From assembly GCA_003056425.1 (NCBI GenBank), contig PYVY01000013.1, positions 62,001 to 126,000 of the forward strand: 64,000 nt of DNA, read 5' to 3'. Shown piece after piece: positions 40,458 to 49,296 of the stretch (the first letter of the stretch is position 1; each line of letters opens with the position of its first letter). Source of the stretch: Alteromonas indica (GTDB lineage: Bacteria; Pseudomonadota; Gammaproteobacteria; Enterobacterales; Alteromonadaceae). Below the pieces are notes generated by a model. The model had not been told where the DNA came from. It saw only the letters and a list, made by a program, of their open reading frames with translations, and ran no database searches. The position numbers and the translations under genes are program-made.

Positions 40458-40829
40458 TTAGGCTCTGGGAGGACGATGGATACCAGGTTGTAGATGAGAC
40501 GGGGGGGATGGGCGGTATGCGGCCAGTGCCATTTCGCCAAATGTTCCTAAATGGCTATCGGTATCTTTGAATAACACGATATGCGTAAAATGGCCGTGAC
40601 AGGAACAACAATGGTCACAGTTGTCAGGTCCGGTATCGACAACAGAATTATTATCCGGCTGACAAACACTGGCGGCCTGAACACAGACTTCATGGTGTGA
40701 TTCTGAAGAGTTTTCGAAGAAATTATCAAAAGCTAAAGCATCAGAGGCAAACAAAAACAGTTGGGCAAACAACATAAAGGCCGTAATTAGCGCCCTGTTA
40801 TTATATCCGTTGTTTTGATGCGAACTCAT
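40458..40829 (-). CDS. CzcI-like small exported metal-binding protein
   Basis: 123 residues with a signal peptide ('ALITAFMLFAQLFLFASDAL' then AF). The mature part holds a Cys/His cluster, 'DNCDHCCSCHGHFTH', plus further His and Cys ('SHHEVCVQAASVC'). It stands at the head of czcCBA, where CzcI/CzcN-type proteins are found in other bacteria and modulate metal response in the periplasm. Sequence resemblance is through the Cys/His pattern and position, so the name is tentative. Confidence 0.6.
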   Translation of the reverse strand: MSSHQNNGYNNRALITAFMLFAQLFLFASDALAFDNFFENSSESHHEVCVQAASVCQPDNNSVVDTGPDNCDHCCSCHGHFTHIVLFKDTDSHLGTFGEMALAAYRPSPPSHLQPGIHRPPRA

Positions 40830-41333
40830 TGCGTACCTTATTTTCCTGACAGCGCTAACTTAGTATCTTTGCTGTCAGAGGTCAAGAGCGACCTTAGATA
40901 CAAAGACGAGCTCTCAAATTCATTCTGATACCCTTATCCGCCCAAATTTTTGCCGAAGACCTCAAAACTCAAACTATATTTATTTATCACTTCGTGACGG
41001 GTTTTTTATCGGTGTGGGGGAGGGTTAACTTTACTTATCAAGTAAGCGTTCAATTAAAAATAAAGGATAGTAAACCGCGCTATGCCGCTTAAAAAAAAGC
41101 ATTACAGAGAGCTAATTTATATTACTTTTATTATCCGTGTTCCTACAATAGGCGCTTTTAGATAGCCCGTGAGATAGGGCGAACCAACACCGCGACATTT
41201 AGTAATACTACCTAATATCTCTAGACTTTTAGTTTAATATTCTACGGCAAAGAGGTAGTACCAACCAGAACAGGTTAGTAGTAACTATCATTGAAGCGCA
41301 GGAAAAATGATTATCGTTGAAGAGTAGGAAAAA
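40830..41333. other. Gap between czc locus and tRNA
   Basis: 504 bases, AT-rich, with the czc promoter presumably at its left end. I see no gene; a 27-codon frame at 41082 lacks a ribosome-binding site. Near the tRNA, a 26-base unit is present twice in tandem with small differences (about 41287-41335). Confidence 0.4.
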
Positions 41334-41335
41334 TG
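41287..41335. repeat. Imperfect tandem repeat at the 3' end of the tRNA
   Basis: Two copies of a unit of the form ATCRTTGAAGMGYAGGAAAAATG, 26 bases apart; the second runs into the CCA end of the tRNA gene. Such flanking repeats can be traces of integration or slippage. Confidence 0.5.
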
Positions 41336-41410
41336 GTGGCCCCACCCTGACTTGAACAGGGGACCTGCCGATTATGAGTCGGACGCTCTAACCAACTGAG
41401 CTATGGGGCC
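41334..41410 (-). tRNA. tRNA with CAT anticodon, probably tRNA-Ile2
   Basis: 77 bases including an encoded CCA. The acceptor stem GGCCCCA/TGGGGCC, the D arm (GCTCAGTTGGTTAGAGC), anticodon loop CTCATAA and the TTCAAGT T-loop are all present. CAT could mean Met or Ile2 (C modified to lysidine). The GGCCCC acceptor and 'GACTCATAATC' context resemble E. coli ileX more than elongator Met, so Ile2 is favoured. The top pair of the anticodon stem is T-C, a mismatch. Confidence 0.85.
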
Positions 41411-41705
41411 ATATAGAATGGGTTGCAAAAACAGCGTCGTATTTGCAAGTGCCGCGAAGTATAAGCAGTTTTTTTTGGCTTGTCACCCCAGGCAGGCTGG
41501 TTTTTGCCGGATTGAATTCCGTTTGGCGATAAAATAAGCAATGGCGGCGCGGTAGGCAATAATGTTGCTTGCCGCAGACTTCATTATTCACAGCGCGTTA
41601 TTCGGCAAATTGCGTTGGGCAGGGGGTGGATTTAAGGATAGACTAAAGCCTTATGAAGTACTTAGCTTGGGTAAGTTTCACCACGCTATAGGGAAGGCGA
41701 AGTCT

Positions 41706-42524
41706 ATGAAAATGCGTTTGTTGTTATCTCTTCTACCCAGCCTCATGTTGTTGGGCGGCTGCGATTTGCTTACCGCGAAAAAGCCGCCGGGTGATATTCC
41801 AATTCGGTTTGTAGACCTGCAAAAAACAGATGACTGTATGTATGAGGTTGAGCTGGCTAACCAGCGTTGGAACGTTGATTATCTGGCATTCTACTTATCC
41901 GAACCGCAGGTTCGTATTGAAGGCCGCTGGCAAGCCGTTTCATTTGTGCCTTCCAAATGGCAATCGCGTAAGTTGGCATTAATGCAGTTTCATGATGCGT
42001 GTAACAGCAACGAAACCAATACAGTCATAAAGTTGGATGCCAACAAAAAGTTGCTGGATCGGGCGTCGGCGATCAGTTTTACCATCGGCTTGCCGTTTAG
42101 TGACAACCATTCGTTATCCGATAATTCGCCCCCGCCACTTAATAACGCTGCAATGTTCCAGTCTTTACGGGCGGGTCATTCCTTTATGCGCATAGAGTTG
42201 CAACAAGCCAATGAGCCACAGGCACTGTGGTCATTTATGCTGGCCAGTGGTGAATGCCATGCCGATAATGAGGATCAGGCACCGCGGCGTTGCGATAAGC
42301 CAAACCGGGTGACCCTTGAATTACCGTTACGTTTTAATGTTGAAGATTTACGCCTGCACGCTAAGCTCAGCCAAATGCTGTTTCGGGCGGATATGAGTGC
42401 AGGGACAGAATGCAATCTGGCTACGCCCGAGGGCAGTGAATGTAGAAAAGTGTTGTCTAACCTGACCGGTCGCGATTGGATTCGCTGGGACGCGCCCCAT
42501 CAGGTCTACCTAAAACAGAACTAA
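41706..42524 (+). CDS. MbnP-like lipoprotein (metallo-mystery pair, four-Cys family)
   Basis: 272 residues from ATG 41706 (MKMRLLLSLLPSLMLLGGCD), a lipoprotein with lipobox LGGC; an upstream extension to 41562 is not needed. The family order is recognisable: 'VDYLAFYLSEPQV', 'SFTIGLPFSDNH', 'PPPLNNAAMFQSLRAGHSFM' and 'SGECHADNE...RRCDKPNRVTLEL', then late 'CNLATPEGSECRKV', giving the four cysteines. MbnP proteins bind copper and normally pair with a di-haem MauG-like MbnH, but no such gene is adjacent here. Its role could be periplasmic copper handling. Orphan status is unusual. Confidence 0.7.
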   Translation: MKMRLLLSLLPSLMLLGGCDLLTAKKPPGDIPIRFVDLQKTDDCMYEVELANQRWNVDYLAFYLSEPQVRIEGRWQAVSFVPSKWQSRKLALMQFHDACNSNETNTVIKLDANKKLLDRASAISFTIGLPFSDNHSLSDNSPPPLNNAAMFQSLRAGHSFMRIELQQANEPQALWSFMLASGECHADNEDQAPRRCDKPNRVTLELPLRFNVEDLRLHAKLSQMLFRADMSAGTECNLATPEGSECRKVLSNLTGRDWIRWDAPHQVYLKQN

Positions 42525-42626
42525 AGTATAGCTTTTGATAACCGGTATAAAGTGCAAGGATAATTTTTTTTTGCTATATTTTGTTTTTATTATTTAACCT
42601 GTTAGCCAGCTTGTGCGGAGATAATA

Positions 42627-42956
42627 ATGACAGACAAGCCCTTTCTGGTCAGTGGCCGTAATACCATTATTCATAAGGTACGAAAGTTCGACCTGCTTAT
42701 ATTAAATGGCGATGAAAATCCGCCGGTGTTAGTCACATTCCGTGGCCTGAAAGCGTTTGACGGAAAAATTCCTGAAAACAAGCGAGATGCTAAAATGGCG
42801 GATATGGAGCTTGTTGATTTGACCGCAGGCGACGTATTTGGCGATGAAAAAACCCTGGTGTTTGTACAAACGCTTAACGGTAAAGAATACAAAGTGGATT
42901 ATAGTAAAGCTAAAACCAGTAGCTTTATTAAAATCCACCAGGACAGCACGTTCTGA
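42627..42956 (+). CDS. Conserved-looking small cytosolic protein, unknown
   Basis: 109 residues from an ATG with CGGAG upstream; a perfect terminator follows the stop, so it is a genuine transcription unit. The sequence is mixed beta/alpha with no Cys, no signal peptide and no membrane helix ('LLILNGDENPPVLVTFRGLK', 'VQTLNGKEYKVDYSKAK'). I do not recognise a family. It stands 102 bases after the MbnP-like gene, separated by a T-rich tract, so it is probably transcribed alone. Confidence 0.7.
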   Translation: MTDKPFLVSGRNTIIHKVRKFDLLILNGDENPPVLVTFRGLKAFDGKIPENKRDAKMADMELVDLTAGDVFGDEKTLVFVQTLNGKEYKVDYSKAKTSSFIKIHQDSTF

Positions 42957-42957
42957 T

Positions 42958-42995
42958 AAAAAACCGGGAATCTGACTAGGTTTCCCGGTTTTTCT
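42958..42995 (+). terminator. Rho-independent terminator
   Basis: AAACCGGGAA (42961-42970) pairs with TTCCCGGTTT (42982-42991), followed by further T residues. It lies directly after the 109-residue gene; the A-run before it also allows use from the other strand. Confidence 0.9.
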
Positions 42996-43421
42996 TACCT
43001 TCTACATTCTGTAAAGATATACAGGGCAGGACACCCGCTTGTTACTCTGCGGTTGTATTGCCTGTTTAGCACTCTTGCTATTAAATTCAGCATCCATCTT
43101 CTGTATTTTTTCACCACATACATTTGTACCTAGTTAGCAGACACACTAGCCCAATACGCTTATCTGAAGAGCGGCATTCCAGAACGCGATACGGCTTAAC
43201 GTGAAGCAGATGTCAGCAGCATGTTGTAAGGGTGTTACAAAGTGTGTGAATGCCGCGACCAACGGCCCTGCTAAACGATAGATTATCGGCATTTATATAG
43301 CGTTGATCGCATAATCTCACATAGCCGTGATTGAGCGAAATATAGACAACCTTTGCGGTGAAGATGATTACTGTATTGGTGTGGCCAGCGCTAAAGCTGG
43401 TTGCATACAGGAGATAACCCC
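42996..43421. other. Gap upstream of the DUF3718 gene
   Basis: 426 bases without a gene. Near its end CCAGC-GCTAAA-GCTGG (43385-43400) forms a small hairpin just before the ribosome-binding site AGGAG, which could affect translation of the next gene. Nothing else stands out. Confidence 0.4.
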
Positions 43422-43754
43422 ATGTCCAAGTCATCACTGCTTTGTAAAAGCCTGTTCACCGCGGCCTTAATAGCTACCACTTCGCTGAGCGTTCCCGCTA
43501 CAGCGCAGGCCGCTTATCCTGCCTACCTTGAAAATGACCTGATAAAAATCTGTACTGCGATAAGAGACAATAAGCCTATGCGGTTACAACGGATAGTTAA
43601 AAAAACGGGCTTATCTTACCGGCAGCTGCAAAACGGTCTGGTTTGTAATAAAGATGATATGATGACCTTTGCCGCAAAACATCAGTCAGAAGCGACCAGT
43701 CAGCTACTGGCCAGACGGTTGGGTACCTCGCCCACCCTGACGGCAGCCCGGTAA
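43422..43754 (+). CDS. DUF3718 family exported protein
   Basis: 110 residues from ATG 43422 with AGGAG 8 bases upstream. Signal peptide (MSKSSLLCKSLFTAALIATT ... PATAQA), then the DUF3718 core 'YPAYLENDLIKICTAIRDN', 'VKKTGLSYRQLQNGLVCNKD' and 'DMMTFAAKH', with two conserved Cys that could form a disulphide. The family is typical of Alteromonadales, with unknown function. The stop overlaps the start of the LytTR gene (TAATG). Confidence 0.85.
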   Translation: MSKSSLLCKSLFTAALIATTSLSVPATAQAAYPAYLENDLIKICTAIRDNKPMRLQRIVKKTGLSYRQLQNGLVCNKDDMMTFAAKHQSEATSQLLARRLGTSPTLTAAR

Positions 43755-44665
43755 TGAGCGAGCCCTCGTCCTCCCGGTGGGAACAGCAACTGATACAGTA
43801 TCAGCATGTTTCCGCCGGTTCGCAGGATGATGCAATTTTGCCCGCCCGTTGGTTGACCACCTCGGCAGACACTTCGCTCCCCACCGCACCCTTAGCGATT
43901 ACCGCGGTATTCGTTATGCTCCCCGGTAAAACGCATTGCGACCTGGTGGACAAAGTAGCCAGTTTTGAACATATCGACCATACCATTAACCTTTCCCATT
44001 CCCAGCTAAGTGATTTTCCCGATCACGACGGCGTTTTCTTTATTTGCGACAAAACCAATTTGAAACCCTCGCTAGCGCGATTGGCAGATATTCCTTTCGT
44101 GGTAGCCGGCGCCAGTAATGCGCTGGCCATGCAGGCATTTGCTGCAAGGGCGGCAGGCTTTATTCGTTGTCCGGTCAGCCATACGCAGCTTACGCGCTGC
44201 CTGCAACATGTCTGTGCGTTAGTAAAGCTGGCTCAACACCGAAAGTTATACCATCAACTTGCAGGATTACTGGCGCGCCAGATGCAATTGCTACCAGATG
44301 ATATACCAGCCTGGTTAGCGCATCACTTGCAGCACCAGCAAAGCCGTAAGGTTACATTTCGCAGTGCCAACGCCTGGCATTGTCTTGATTGTGAAAGCAT
44401 ATTATGGGTGCAGGCGGCGGGGGACTATATGTGTATTTATACGCATAACGAGAACTATATTGTCAGAATTACGTTGGCTGATTTACGGCGGCGCTTGTGT
44501 CCCAATCAGTTTGAACAGGTAAACCGCTCGGTACTGGTGAACCGGTCATTTGTTAAGCAGGTAGAACCCCAGGGGCCTCAGACCGCGTGGCTGAGGTTGC
44601 TGGATGGCACCCGGCTCAAAATCAGTCGGCGTTATTTCACCACTTGCTGGCAACAACTGGGGTAA
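43754..44665 (+). CDS. LytTR-type DNA-binding response regulator with degenerate receiver
   Basis: 303 residues. The last ~100 form a LytTR domain ('ILWVQAAGDYMCIYTHNENY', 'FEQVNRSVLVNRSFVKQVEP', 'LRLLDGTRLKISRRYF'). The first 150 look like a receiver fold by pattern ('FVVAGASNALAMQAFAARAA', 'GFIRCPVSHTQL', as in the KP turn) but without the clear Asp and Lys of phosphoacceptors. No histidine kinase is nearby. It starts on the last base of the DUF3718 stop and ends 73 bases before lrgA, mirroring LytSR-LrgAB systems, so it probably activates lrgAB. Confidence 0.82.
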   Translation: MSEPSSSRWEQQLIQYQHVSAGSQDDAILPARWLTTSADTSLPTAPLAITAVFVMLPGKTHCDLVDKVASFEHIDHTINLSHSQLSDFPDHDGVFFICDKTNLKPSLARLADIPFVVAGASNALAMQAFAARAAGFIRCPVSHTQLTRCLQHVCALVKLAQHRKLYHQLAGLLARQMQLLPDDIPAWLAHHLQHQQSRKVTFRSANAWHCLDCESILWVQAAGDYMCIYTHNENYIVRITLADLRRRLCPNQFEQVNRSVLVNRSFVKQVEPQGPQTAWLRLLDGTRLKISRRYFTTCWQQLG

Positions 44666-44738
44666 TCATTACCTGGTAGTGGTCGATGTGGCTCTGCTCA
44701 CGTAACATAGTGGCATGGCGCATTAAAAAGTACGGTCA

Positions 44739-45116
44739 ATGGGCGGATTAATAAACAAACTTCTGGGATTTGTCGGGTTGCTGATATGTTACCTGGCAGG
44801 TGAGATGTTGGTGCTGTGTGCAAATTTACCGATCCCGGGCACATTAGCGGGGCTGCTGTTATTACTAGGTTTTTTGTTAGTACGCCAACAAGCTCCTGCC
44901 GCCCTAAGCGCTGGAGCAGGTCCGCTGCTTAACCACATGACCGTATTATTTGTACCCGCTGTGACGGCAGTTGTACTGTTTTGGAACGATATCCAGGCGC
45001 ACTGGGTGGGCATTGTAGCCGCTATTGTGGGAGCAACCCTTGGCGCATTGGCTATCTCAGCATGGTTAGCGAGCTATATTTTCACGCCAACCGGGAGGCA
45101 AGACGATGCCTCCTGA
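44739..45116 (+). CDS. lrgA: LrgA/CidA family holin-like protein
   Basis: 125 residues with four transmembrane helices and the family motif 'LPIPGTLAGLLLLLGFLLVR' plus 'FVPAVTAVVLFW'. LrgA/CidA proteins form holin-like oligomers or, with LrgB, transport small acids such as pyruvate. It overlaps lrgB by 11 bases. It is located directly after a LytTR regulator. Confidence 0.88.
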   Translation: MGGLINKLLGFVGLLICYLAGEMLVLCANLPIPGTLAGLLLLLGFLLVRQQAPAALSAGAGPLLNHMTVLFVPAVTAVVLFWNDIQAHWVGIVAAIVGATLGALAISAWLASYIFTPTGRQDDAS

Positions 45117-45846
45117 GAAGGCCCTGGGCCTGATTGCTGAGCGTTTAACCCTGGTGTTTACGAACACCCTGTCAATGGCGGCAGTAGGCTGGATAGTGGC
45201 CACTTTAAGCTTGTACGCAGGGGCACTGGTTATGCATAAAAAAGTTAACGCCCACCCTGTACTCCATCCGATGCTGCTTACGCTGGGCGGTGTATTGAGT
45301 TTATTAACGTTAACCGATACCCCCATAAAGCTGTATCAGCAGCACACTGCGGTAATTCACTGGTTACTGGGCCCGGCAACGGTGGCGTTGGCCCTGCCGA
45401 TGTACGCGCAGTGGCATAAAGTTCAGCAGTTAGGCTGGCGCCTGGTGGTGGCGGTATTGGTAGCTGGCGTGGTGGCCCCGGTGCTGGCGTGGGGATGTTT
45501 GTGGATAACCAATGCCCCTTTGGCTGTACAGCTAACTATGTTGGCAAAATCTATCACCACCCCGCTGGCCATGGAAACCAGTCGCATTATCGGCGGTATC
45601 CCGGCCCTGGCAGCGGTGTTTGTTATCGTCACCGGTATTGTGGGGGCCATTGCCGGGCCTGCGACTTTTCGCTTGTTGCATATCACCAATCCCCAGGCCC
45701 AGGGAATTGCGCTGGGCGCGGTGACTCACGCTATTGGCACTGCGCGGGCGATAAAAATGGGTGAGGCCCAAGCTGCCATGTCCAGTCTCGGCCTATGCTT
45801 AAACGGCATTATGACCGCGTTAATATTGCCGCTGGTAATCCCCTAA
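45106..45846 (+). CDS. lrgB: LrgB family membrane protein
   Basis: 246 residues with six or seven transmembrane helices. The LrgB hallmarks are 'LLGPATVALALPMYAQW', 'KSITTPLAMETSRIIGGIPA' and 'GIALGAVTHAIGTARAIKMG'. It works with LrgA in murein-hydrolase control or pyruvate uptake. The gene starts inside lrgA, so the two are translationally coupled. Confidence 0.92.
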   Translation: MPPEKALGLIAERLTLVFTNTLSMAAVGWIVATLSLYAGALVMHKKVNAHPVLHPMLLTLGGVLSLLTLTDTPIKLYQQHTAVIHWLLGPATVALALPMYAQWHKVQQLGWRLVVAVLVAGVVAPVLAWGCLWITNAPLAVQLTMLAKSITTPLAMETSRIIGGIPALAAVFVIVTGIVGAIAGPATFRLLHITNPQAQGIALGAVTHAIGTARAIKMGEAQAAMSSLGLCLNGIMTALILPLVIP

Positions 45847-46011
45847 AAGAAACGCTTAACCAAATAGATATTCACCTTATGTCCTATGGACTTTTAGCCG
45901 ATAAGTGCTAATAGTTTAACAACAGTTTTTTAATCTGAAGCCGCAGTATGGTGCTTAGTCTCTATGCTTATCAATCACGGCTTCGGTATGTAGGGATGGT
46001 AGATAACCTCG

Positions 46012-47007
46012 ATGTTCTCGGTTTTGGTATGTGACGATTCAATGGTAGCCCGTAAGCAGGTTGCCAAAAGCCTTCCACAGGATTGGCAGGTAGCAGTTCA
46101 TTTCGCCAAACACGGTGGTGAAGCATTAGCGCTGTTACAGCAGGGCAAGGGAAATTTACTCTTGCTGGACCTTAATATGCCGGTGATGGATGGTTATGAA
46201 ACCCTGACCGCCATTCAGCAGGCCGGCTTACCGGTAAAAACCATCGTTATTTCTGGCGATATCCAACCAGAAGCGCATCAGCGGGTTACATCTTTGGGGG
46301 CGTGTGACTTTATTCGCAAACCAGTGGATGCGCCGTCGCTAAAAGCCATTTTGGTTAAACATGGCATACTGGCGGGCGATAACCAGCACGAAACCGATGC
46401 GTCGGGGCTTGACCCGGATATACGCGACTGTTATCAGGAGATAACCAATATTGCCATGGGCCGGGCAGGCGATCATTTAGCACGCATTATGAATGTTTTC
46501 GTGCACCTACCTATCCCAAATGTAAATCTGATTGAAGTCTCTGAGCTGCATATGATGTTGTCGGATATTGACAGCCATGAAGAAGTAACCGCAGTGTGTC
46601 AGGGGTTCCTGGGGCCGGGGATTCGGGGGGAAGCCTTGTGTATTTTAAGCGATTCCAGCTTTGAGGATGTGGCTAAAATACTGGATGTACAGGGCCAGGT
46701 AGATGACCGGATACAGTTGGAGTTACTGATGGACGCTGCCAGCATTCTTATTGGTACTTGTCTGAGCGGGCTGGCCGAGCAACTGGATGTCAATTTTAGT
46801 CAGGGCCACCCGGTCGTACTTGGCCAGCATCGTAATATTACCGAGATTATCGCGGCCAATCAGTTGACCTGGCGTCGTACCCTTGCCATAGAGTTGAGTT
46901 ATGGGCTAGAGGGGTACAATGTGCGCTGTGACCTGATTTTGCTATTTACCGAAGACTCCATGGTTACTATGAACAACAAATTGGCCCATTTGTTGGAGGA
47001 TATTTGA
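46012..47007 (+). CDS. Receiver-CheC/CheX-like response regulator
   Basis: 331 residues. Residues 1-120 are a CheY-like receiver: acidic pair in 'VLVCDDSMVARK', phosphoacceptor Asp in 'LLLLDLNMPVMDG', Lys in 'FIRKPVD'. Residues 135-331 are a CheC-type domain ('EITNIAMGRAGDHLARIM', 'ELLMDAASILIGTCLSGLAE'), a CheY phosphatase fold. The combination suggests a self-contained phosphate switch. It ends one base before the PAS gene, so the two form an operon. Confidence 0.85.
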   Translation: MFSVLVCDDSMVARKQVAKSLPQDWQVAVHFAKHGGEALALLQQGKGNLLLLDLNMPVMDGYETLTAIQQAGLPVKTIVISGDIQPEAHQRVTSLGACDFIRKPVDAPSLKAILVKHGILAGDNQHETDASGLDPDIRDCYQEITNIAMGRAGDHLARIMNVFVHLPIPNVNLIEVSELHMMLSDIDSHEEVTAVCQGFLGPGIRGEALCILSDSSFEDVAKILDVQGQVDDRIQLELLMDAASILIGTCLSGLAEQLDVNFSQGHPVVLGQHRNITEIIAANQLTWRRTLAIELSYGLEGYNVRCDLILLFTEDSMVTMNNKLAHLLEDI

Positions 47008-47499
47008 ATGAGCGATTCTCTGGAAGAACTACAGGAATTTCACTGGATGATGGATATGTTGCAAACAGTGGATGTAGGTATAGTGGTATTGGATCGTCAT
47101 TTTCAGATAAAAGTATGGAATGCTTTTATGGAAAGCCACAGTGGCTTGTTACCCAGCGAAGTCCGAGAAAAGTCACTATTTTCCTTATACCCGGATATTG
47201 ACCCCAGCTGGTTTGGAAAAAAAGCCAAACCTGTATTTGAATTGAAAACCCGCGCATTTATGACGTGGGAACAACGCCCTTATTTATTCAAGTTTCCCAA
47301 TTACCGGCCGATTACGGGTAATGAGCAGTACATGTACCAAAACATTACGCTGTCACCGCTGACCTCTGCTAACGGCACCGTCGAGAATATCAGTATGATG
47401 ATTTACGACGTCACTGACATTGCAGGGGGCAAAAAGCAGCTTGAATCGTTGCAGGTTACCCAAAGTGAAATGCTGGAGCGCCAGCAGCGGATGAACTGA
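47008..47499 (+). CDS. PAS-domain protein lacking an output domain
   Basis: 163 residues: 'MLQTVDVGIVVLDRHFQIKV', 'WNAFMESHSGLL' and 'YDVTDIAGGKKQLESL' mark a PAS domain with a short coiled end (TQSEMLERQQRMN). Homologues that I recall from Shewanella and related bacteria continue into a GGDEF diguanylate-cyclase domain; here a TGA follows the linker and no GGDEF coding is seen downstream. It may be a truncated or stand-alone sensor partner of the receiver-CheC protein, whose stop is adjacent (ATTTGAATG). Confidence 0.75.
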   Translation: MSDSLEELQEFHWMMDMLQTVDVGIVVLDRHFQIKVWNAFMESHSGLLPSEVREKSLFSLYPDIDPSWFGKKAKPVFELKTRAFMTWEQRPYLFKFPNYRPITGNEQYMYQNITLSPLTSANGTVENISMMIYDVTDIAGGKKQLESLQVTQSEMLERQQRMN

Positions 47500-47571
47500 C
47501 TCAATAGCCGGCACGCAGTACCACACTGTGTTGCTAACTGAATTTTTCATACCAGCAGTTACGGTGTATCT

Positions 47572-49296
47572 ATGATCAGAGTTCAATTCCTGCGCGGTTC
47601 AGCCTGCCGCTGGCCATTGTGTGTATTAGTCGGGTTAAGCATCATGCTTACGGCGTGTGGTGGAGGCGGCGGTGATAGCGGCGCAAGTTCAGATAGTACT
47701 TTTGCTGTCAATGCCGGCGCCGACGTTCAAACCAGCGAACAAACCACCGTATTTATGAGCGCACAGGTGTCAGGCGCGCAAGACTCGCTAACTTACCAGT
47801 GGCAGATTAGTCCTGCTTTAGACATCACTCAGGAAGATAACACCACTGCACAAGCTTCTGTCACCCTGCCGGTACTTGAAGAGGATACGCAATACACTGT
47901 TCAGGTAAGCGTGACCAATAGCAGCGGCACAACGGTTACTGATGAGCTGATTATTACCGCGGTGGCGCAAAACGACCTGCCGGTAGCTGACATAGCCGTG
48001 CCCGATACTGCCGAAGATGATGGACGCTATTCCGCAGGCGTGGTCCTCACGCTAGACGGTTCAGCCAGTACCGATGCCGATGCCAGTGACCCGGACAGTC
48101 CAATATCCAGCTGGCAATGGACCCAGTTGGAAGGGGTAGATGTCACCAGCGATGTGGCGATGGACGGTCAAACTATTACGTTTACTACACCGGTGGCCAG
48201 TACTGAGCAGTTACTGCGGATCCAACTTACGGTTGAAGATGAAGAGGGTGCTACAGGATCGACTACGGTTAGCTTACGGGTTATGGCTGATACCCAAACC
48301 AAGCCCACGGTAGACGCAGGATCTAACCAAGGTGTATTTAGCGCCGAACCGATCATCTTAGAAGGTATAGCCGACTCCACCGTGCCCTCTGCACTGCCGT
48401 TAACCTATGAGTGGGAAGTCTCGGACAACCAGCAAATTACTATCGAAAATACTGAAGCATTATCAACCTACGCCCGCGCGCCTTTGGTGGATACCGCACA
48501 ATCCTTTTCTTTTACCCTTAATGTCACTGATGCCAATGGTAACCAGGTCAGCGATAACATTACGGTTCGTGTACGCCCCATGCCAGTAGCCTTATTGAAT
48601 GATACCGGCGTGATCACCCAGGCAACCGAGTCAAGCCTGAGCAGTACCCAGCAAAATACTTACCCGGGCCAGGACGGGCAGCGCGGCGCAGATATTCTGG
48701 CTAGTGCCGGATTATTGGAAAAAGCCGGGCGGGGGGAGGCGGGTTTCGACTTCACCAAGCTCAACGACAACGGCGATGAACAGGATGCTGATGTCACGGA
48801 TTTTAGTTGCGTACGTGATAACACCACCGGCCTGGTATGGGAGGTAAAAAGTGCGGACAGCGGGCTGCATGGTAGCGCCCATACCTATACCTGGTATCAG
48901 GCCGACAATAACGGTGGCACTGAAGGGGACGAAGGTACGCCCGCCACCTGTTCATTTGCAAGTAAGGGATGTAATACCGGCAATTTCGTTGAAGATGTCC
49001 GCGATGAGGGGTTGTGCGGGTTTTATGACTGGCGTTTACCAAGCCATCTGGAACTAATGAGTATTGTGCATTTTGGGCAGCAAAATAGGGCGATGGTTGA
49101 TGCCCAGTATTTTCCCAATACCGGCACTATCAGTAACGGGCCTTTGTGGTACTGGACCTCACAACCTGGGGCGGATGGGGTCATCAGTGATGCGGCCCAG
49201 AATGCCTGGGCGGTAGATTACGCCTCGGGCGTGGATAATTTTTTGAATAAAAGTTCAGCAGCCAGAGTTCGGTTGGTCAGAGCGGGGAGAGAATAA
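47572..49296 (+). CDS. Surface lipoprotein with PKD-like repeats and DUF1566 domain
   Basis: 574 residues. The N-terminus ends in a lipobox LTAC followed by GGGGG, so it is lipid-anchored, perhaps surface-exposed. Three Ig/PKD-like domains (about residues 45-340; 'LTYQWQISPA', 'SSWQWTQLEG', 'LTYEWEVSDN') precede a C-terminal DUF1566/Lcl domain ('TGLVWEVKSADSGLHG', 'DWRLPSHLELMSI', 'WYWTSQPGADG', 'ARVRLVRAG'). This domain is found in adhesins and surface enzymes. Its stop overlaps the start of the next DUF1566 gene. Confidence 0.85.
   Translation: MIRVQFLRGSACRWPLCVLVGLSIMLTACGGGGGDSGASSDSTFAVNAGADVQTSEQTTVFMSAQVSGAQDSLTYQWQISPALDITQEDNTTAQASVTLPVLEEDTQYTVQVSVTNSSGTTVTDELIITAVAQNDLPVADIAVPDTAEDDGRYSAGVVLTLDGSASTDADASDPDSPISSWQWTQLEGVDVTSDVAMDGQTITFTTPVASTEQLLRIQLTVEDEEGATGSTTVSLRVMADTQTKPTVDAGSNQGVFSAEPIILEGIADSTVPSALPLTYEWEVSDNQQITIENTEALSTYARAPLVDTAQSFSFTLNVTDANGNQVSDNITVRVRPMPVALLNDTGVITQATESSLSSTQQNTYPGQDGQRGADILASAGLLEKAGRGEAGFDFTKLNDNGDEQDADVTDFSCVRDNTTGLVWEVKSADSGLHGSAHTYTWYQADNNGGTEGDEGTPATCSFASKGCNTGNFVEDVRDEGLCGFYDWRLPSHLELMSIVHFGQQNRAMVDAQYFPNTGTISNGPLWYWTSQPGADGVISDAAQNAWAVDYASGVDNFLNKSSAARVRLVRAGRE

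Noticed and set aside
41082..41165. 27-codon frame MPLKKKHYRELI... near the tRNA
   Set aside because: No ribosome-binding site and AT-rich surroundings; cannot be told from chance.
41334..41410. Reading the CAT tRNA as elongator tRNA-Met
   Set aside because: The GGCCCC acceptor and anticodon-arm context resemble tRNA-Ile2 more; kept as probable rather than certain.
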